NCBI GenBank assembly: GCA_007125255.1
Contig: SLDM01000164.1
Span: forward strand, 1 to 6,648
Length of the DNA stretch: 6,648 nt
Origin: Phycisphaerales bacterium
GTDB lineage: Bacteria; Planctomycetota; Phycisphaerae; Phycisphaerales; SM1A02
Direction of reading: 5' to 3'
The stretch's first letter is position 1; each line of letters starts with the position of its first letter. Below the pieces are notes generated by a model that had not been told where the DNA came from, did no database searches, and saw nothing but the letters and a program-made list of their open reading frames with translations. Position numbers and translations under genes: made by a program. Below, piece by piece: positions 3,963-6,648 of the stretch.

Positions 3963-6648
3963 ATGGCCATCCCGGGTTTCAATACCGTGATGAAGAAGGT
4001 CTTCGGCACGCGCAATCAGCGCATGGTGAAGAAGTACCTGCTGGTTGTCGACAAGGTATCGGCGGTCGAGTCGGAAGTTCGGCCTCTGACCGACGAGCAG
4101 CTGCGCGCCAGGACGGACGAGTTTCGTCGGCGCATCGAACAGGGCGAGAGCCCGGAGCAGATTCAGCCCGAGGCCTTCGCGGTGGCCCGCGAAGCGATGG
4201 ACCGCGCGGTCGGGATTCGGAATATCTTCAATCCCGAGCACAACTTCGATGTCTCGCAACTGCCCGAACCGATCCGGAAGCGATACGCCGAAACCAGACA
4301 GAAAATGGAGGCGGCACCGGAGCGGGAACCGGTGGATGACGATCGCGGCAACTCGGAATCATTGAAGGGGTGGCAGTACGTCGATATCCCGAACGAGATC
4401 TACGAGGCGGTGCGCGAGCTTTACCCGAAATCCAAACCCCCGTTCCGCGCCCGGCCGTTCGATGTGCAGATCATCGGGGCGGCGGTGCTCTACGAGGGCA
4501 AGATCGCGGAGATGAAGACCGGTGAAGGCAAGACGATCGTCGCGCCGCTGGCGTGTTACCTCGCGGCCGTCTCCGGCCGGCAGGTCCATGTCGTGACGGT
4601 GAACGATTACCTCGTGCGGCGTGACCGTGACTGGACCTCGCCATTCTTCCGGGCGCTGGGGCTCACCGCCGGGGCGATTCATCCCTTTCACATGCAGCCG
4701 CCGGAGAAGAAGCAGATCGCGTACACCTGCGATGTCGTCTACGGCACGACGAGCGAATTCGGCTTCGATTACCTGCGCGACAACATGAAGCTGAGCCCGC
4801 GCGAGCAGGTGCAGAAGAAGCGCCAGTTTGCGATCGTCGACGAGGTGGACTCAACGCTGATCGACGAAGCCCGCACGCCGCTGATCATCTCCGGCCCGGC
4901 CCACCAGAATCAGCCGCGGTACGACGTGGCGGACAAGATTGCCCGGCACCTGATGGAGAAGCAGAAGGACTGGAACCAGGCGGACGAGAAGGTGCAGTCC
5001 TGTCTCGTGAAGATCTCCAGTCTGGAAGGTGATATCCGCAACGCGCGGGACAAGTCGAAGATCGCGACGATGCGGCAGGAGATGGAGGCGGCCAAGGCGG
5101 AGCTTCCGAAACTGGAAGCCGAGCGCGACAAGTACACGCAGTTCTACGAAGTCAAGCTCGACAAGAAGCAGGCGCACCTGACGCACGACGGGATCGCCGA
5201 GGCCCAGCGGTTCGCGAAGATCGGCTCTTTCTACGTCGGCGAAAACATCGACCTGCCGCACCTGCTTGAGAACGCGATCAAGTCCCACGCGGTCTACCAG
5301 CGCGACCGGGACTACGTCGTCGCGCCGGACGACCAGGGCGAGATGGGCGTGGTCATTGTCGACCAGAATACCGGTCGCAAGATGGTCGGGCGGCAGTGGT
5401 CCGACGGTCTGCACCAGGCGGTCGAAACCAAGGAAAGCGTTCCGATCAAGCAGGAAACGCAGACCATGGCGACGATCACCATCCAGAACTTTTTCAAGAT
5501 GTACGACCGTCTGGCGGGCATGACCGGCACGGCCGACACGGAAGCGACGGAATTCCACGAAATCTACAAGCTCGACGTGATCGTCATCCCGACCAACGTG
5601 CCGGTGGTGCGGAAGGACCGCAACGACCTGGTCTTCATGGCGGGAGATGACAAGTGGGACGCGATCGTCGAGGAGATCAAGGGGTTCCACGACATGGGAC
5701 GGCCGATCCTGGTGGGCACCACCAGCGTCGAGAAGTCCGAGCATCTCTCGCAGATCCTGACGAAGAAGCATCACATCAAGCACAACGTGCTGAACGCCAA
5801 GCAGCACGAGCGCGAAGCGGAAGTCATCGCCGAGGCCGGCCAGCTCGGCGCGGTGACGATCGCGACCAATATGGCCGGCCGGGGAACGGACATCAAGCTC
5901 GGGCGATTCACCACCGAAGAACTGCTCGATCACTGGAAGCGTCGCGGCATCTGCCCGAGTCATGTCACGCCCGGGATGAGCGGGGACGAGATCATCGCGG
6001 CGGTCTACCGTCACATGGCTTCGCGTCAGCTGGGTCTGCGCAAGGCCGATGTCGAGTCCATGAGCGACGAAGAGATTCGACTCGCGCTGCTGCGCAAGTG
6101 GTTCAGCGAATACTGCTGGGGTGCGCAGGGCGATCCGGAGCGGATGAATGAGTCCGCCCTCATGGATGCGCTGGACAACTCCGGCGGTTGCCTGCTGCAC
6201 CGGCTGCGCATCTTTGATCACGTTGAAGATCTCGGCGGCCTGCACGTGATCGGCACCGAGCGCCACGAGTCGCGGCGAATCGATAACCAGCTTCGAGGCC
6301 GGTCGGGCCGACAGGGCGATAATGGCTCGTCACGGTTCTTCCTCTCTCTCGAAGACGACCTGATGAAGATGTTCGCGGGCAAGAGCACGCTCGGCCTGCT
6401 GAGCCGGCTCGGCATGAAGGAAGGCGACGCGATCGAGCAGCCGATGCTGACCAAGGCCGTCGGACGCGCCCAGCGCAAAGTTGAAGAACGCAATTTCCTC
6501 ATCCGGAAGCAGATTCTCGAGTACGACGAAGTGCTCAACCACCAGCGGAAGGAGTTCTACTCCGAGCGGCAGGGCGTGCTGGAAGGGAAGAAGATCAAGG
6601 AACAGATCTTCGACTACATCGATGATGCCGTGCTCGATGCGGTTCACA
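3963..6648 (+). CDS. secA: Preprotein translocase ATPase SecA, N-terminal 895 residues
   Basis: SecA drives unfolded preproteins through the SecYEG channel by ATP hydrolysis. The protein runs off the window after 895 full codons. In order: the N-terminal helix region (VFGTRN near 13), Walker A MKTGEGKT (184-191, Lys190), TVNDYL, GTTSEFGFDYLRDN, Walker B DEVD (293-296), IDEARTPLIISGP ending near 312, the preprotein cross-linking domain, RQWSDGLHQAVE, MTGTADTEA (from 520), TNMAGRGTDI (ending 644), GGLHVIGTERHESRRIDNQ (758-776) and LRGRSGRQGD (777-786) with the arginine-finger region, and the beginning of the helical scaffold domain (about 820 onward). All catalytic motifs are intact. Compared from memory with E. 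coli SecA it carries insertions of roughly 78, 48 and 75 residues (about 87-165, 341-390 and 645-757), so the whole protein should be well over 901 residues. The C-terminal zinc-binding tail, if any, is out of view. Confidence 0.97.
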   Translation, partial: MAIPGFNTVMKKVFGTRNQRMVKKYLLVVDKVSAVESEVRPLTDEQLRARTDEFRRRIEQGESPEQIQPEAFAVAREAMDRAVGIRNIFNPEHNFDVSQLPEPIRKRYAETRQKMEAAPEREPVDDDRGNSESLKGWQYVDIPNEIYEAVRELYPKSKPPFRARPFDVQIIGAAVLYEGKIAEMKTGEGKTIVAPLACYLAAVSGRQVHVVTVNDYLVRRDRDWTSPFFRALGLTAGAIHPFHMQPPEKKQIAYTCDVVYGTTSEFGFDYLRDNMKLSPREQVQKKRQFAIVDEVDSTLIDEARTPLIISGPAHQNQPRYDVADKIARHLMEKQKDWNQADEKVQSCLVKISSLEGDIRNARDKSKIATMRQEMEAAKAELPKLEAERDKYTQFYEVKLDKKQAHLTHDGIAEAQRFAKIGSFYVGENIDLPHLLENAIKSHAVYQRDRDYVVAPDDQGEMGVVIVDQNTGRKMVGRQWSDGLHQAVETKESVPIKQETQTMATITIQNFFKMYDRLAGMTGTADTEATEFHEIYKLDVIVIPTNVPVVRKDRNDLVFMAGDDKWDAIVEEIKGFHDMGRPILVGTTSVEKSEHLSQILTKKHHIKHNVLNAKQHEREAEVIAEAGQLGAVTIATNMAGRGTDIKLGRFTTEELLDHWKRRGICPSHVTPGMSGDEIIAAVYRHMASRQLGLRKADVESMSDEEIRLALLRKWFSEYCWGAQGDPERMNESALMDALDNSGGCLLHRLRIFDHVEDLGGLHVIGTERHESRRIDNQLRGRSGRQGDNGSSRFFLSLEDDLMKMFAGKSTLGLLSRLGMKEGDAIEQPMLTKAVGRAQRKVEERNFLIRKQILEYDEVLNHQRKEFYSERQGVLEGKKIKEQIFDYIDDAVLDAVH

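Noticed and set aside
4851..6266. A 471-codon open frame on the - strand opposite secA
   Set aside because: It is the mirror of the secA reading frame, with repetitive Leu/Asp/Arg/His composition and no family features. SecA motifs on the + strand explain the region.

Overview
The window is GC-rich bacterial chromosomal DNA with strong G/C preference at third codon positions. It holds five genes: two run off the window edges and three are complete. No RNA genes, insertion sequences, CRISPR arrays or phage genes were seen. The large SecA with extra insertions, the GC-rich coding and the short intergenic tandem repeats would fit a planctomycete-like lineage (Planctomycetota). That placement is an inference, made without any database search.

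Layout. (1) Positions 1-215, + strand: the last ~70 codons of a GHKL-type ATPase of the RsbW/SpoIIAB anti-sigma (serine kinase) kind. (2) Positions 235-660, - strand: a small lipoprotein carrying one heavy-metal-associated (HMA) domain; it converges on gene 1 with only 19 bp between the stop codons. (3) Positions 661-934: a 274-bp spacer with an 8-bp tandem repeat and a duplicated GTCAATC heptamer. (4) Positions 935-3211, - strand: a complete P1B-type copper-exporting ATPase (CopA). (5) Positions 3212-3401: a divergent intergenic region with a perfect 11-bp inverted repeat enclosing an 11-bp tandem direct repeat. (6) Positions 3402-3863, + strand: a small secreted protein of unknown function with Gly-Ser repeats before its signal sequence. 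(7) Positions 3963-6648, + strand: the first 895 codons of secA, preceded by a strong Shine-Dalgarno sequence and running off the right edge.

How the genes may work together. CopA and the lipoprotein lie in the same direction and both carry GMxCxxC metal sites, so together they look like a copper-handling pair: CopA pumps Cu(I) out of the cytoplasm and the lipid-anchored HMA domain could receive it outside. The second pair is the small secreted protein and secA. A short Sec-signal-bearing ORF just upstream of secA, ending in a Pro-Pro-Pro run, has the layout of a SecM-type secretion monitor. This is the most interesting speculative idea in the window, but no known arrest motif is present. SecA has three sizeable insertions relative to the E. 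coli protein, at the NBD1 entry, in the preprotein cross-linking domain and at the variable region of NBD2.
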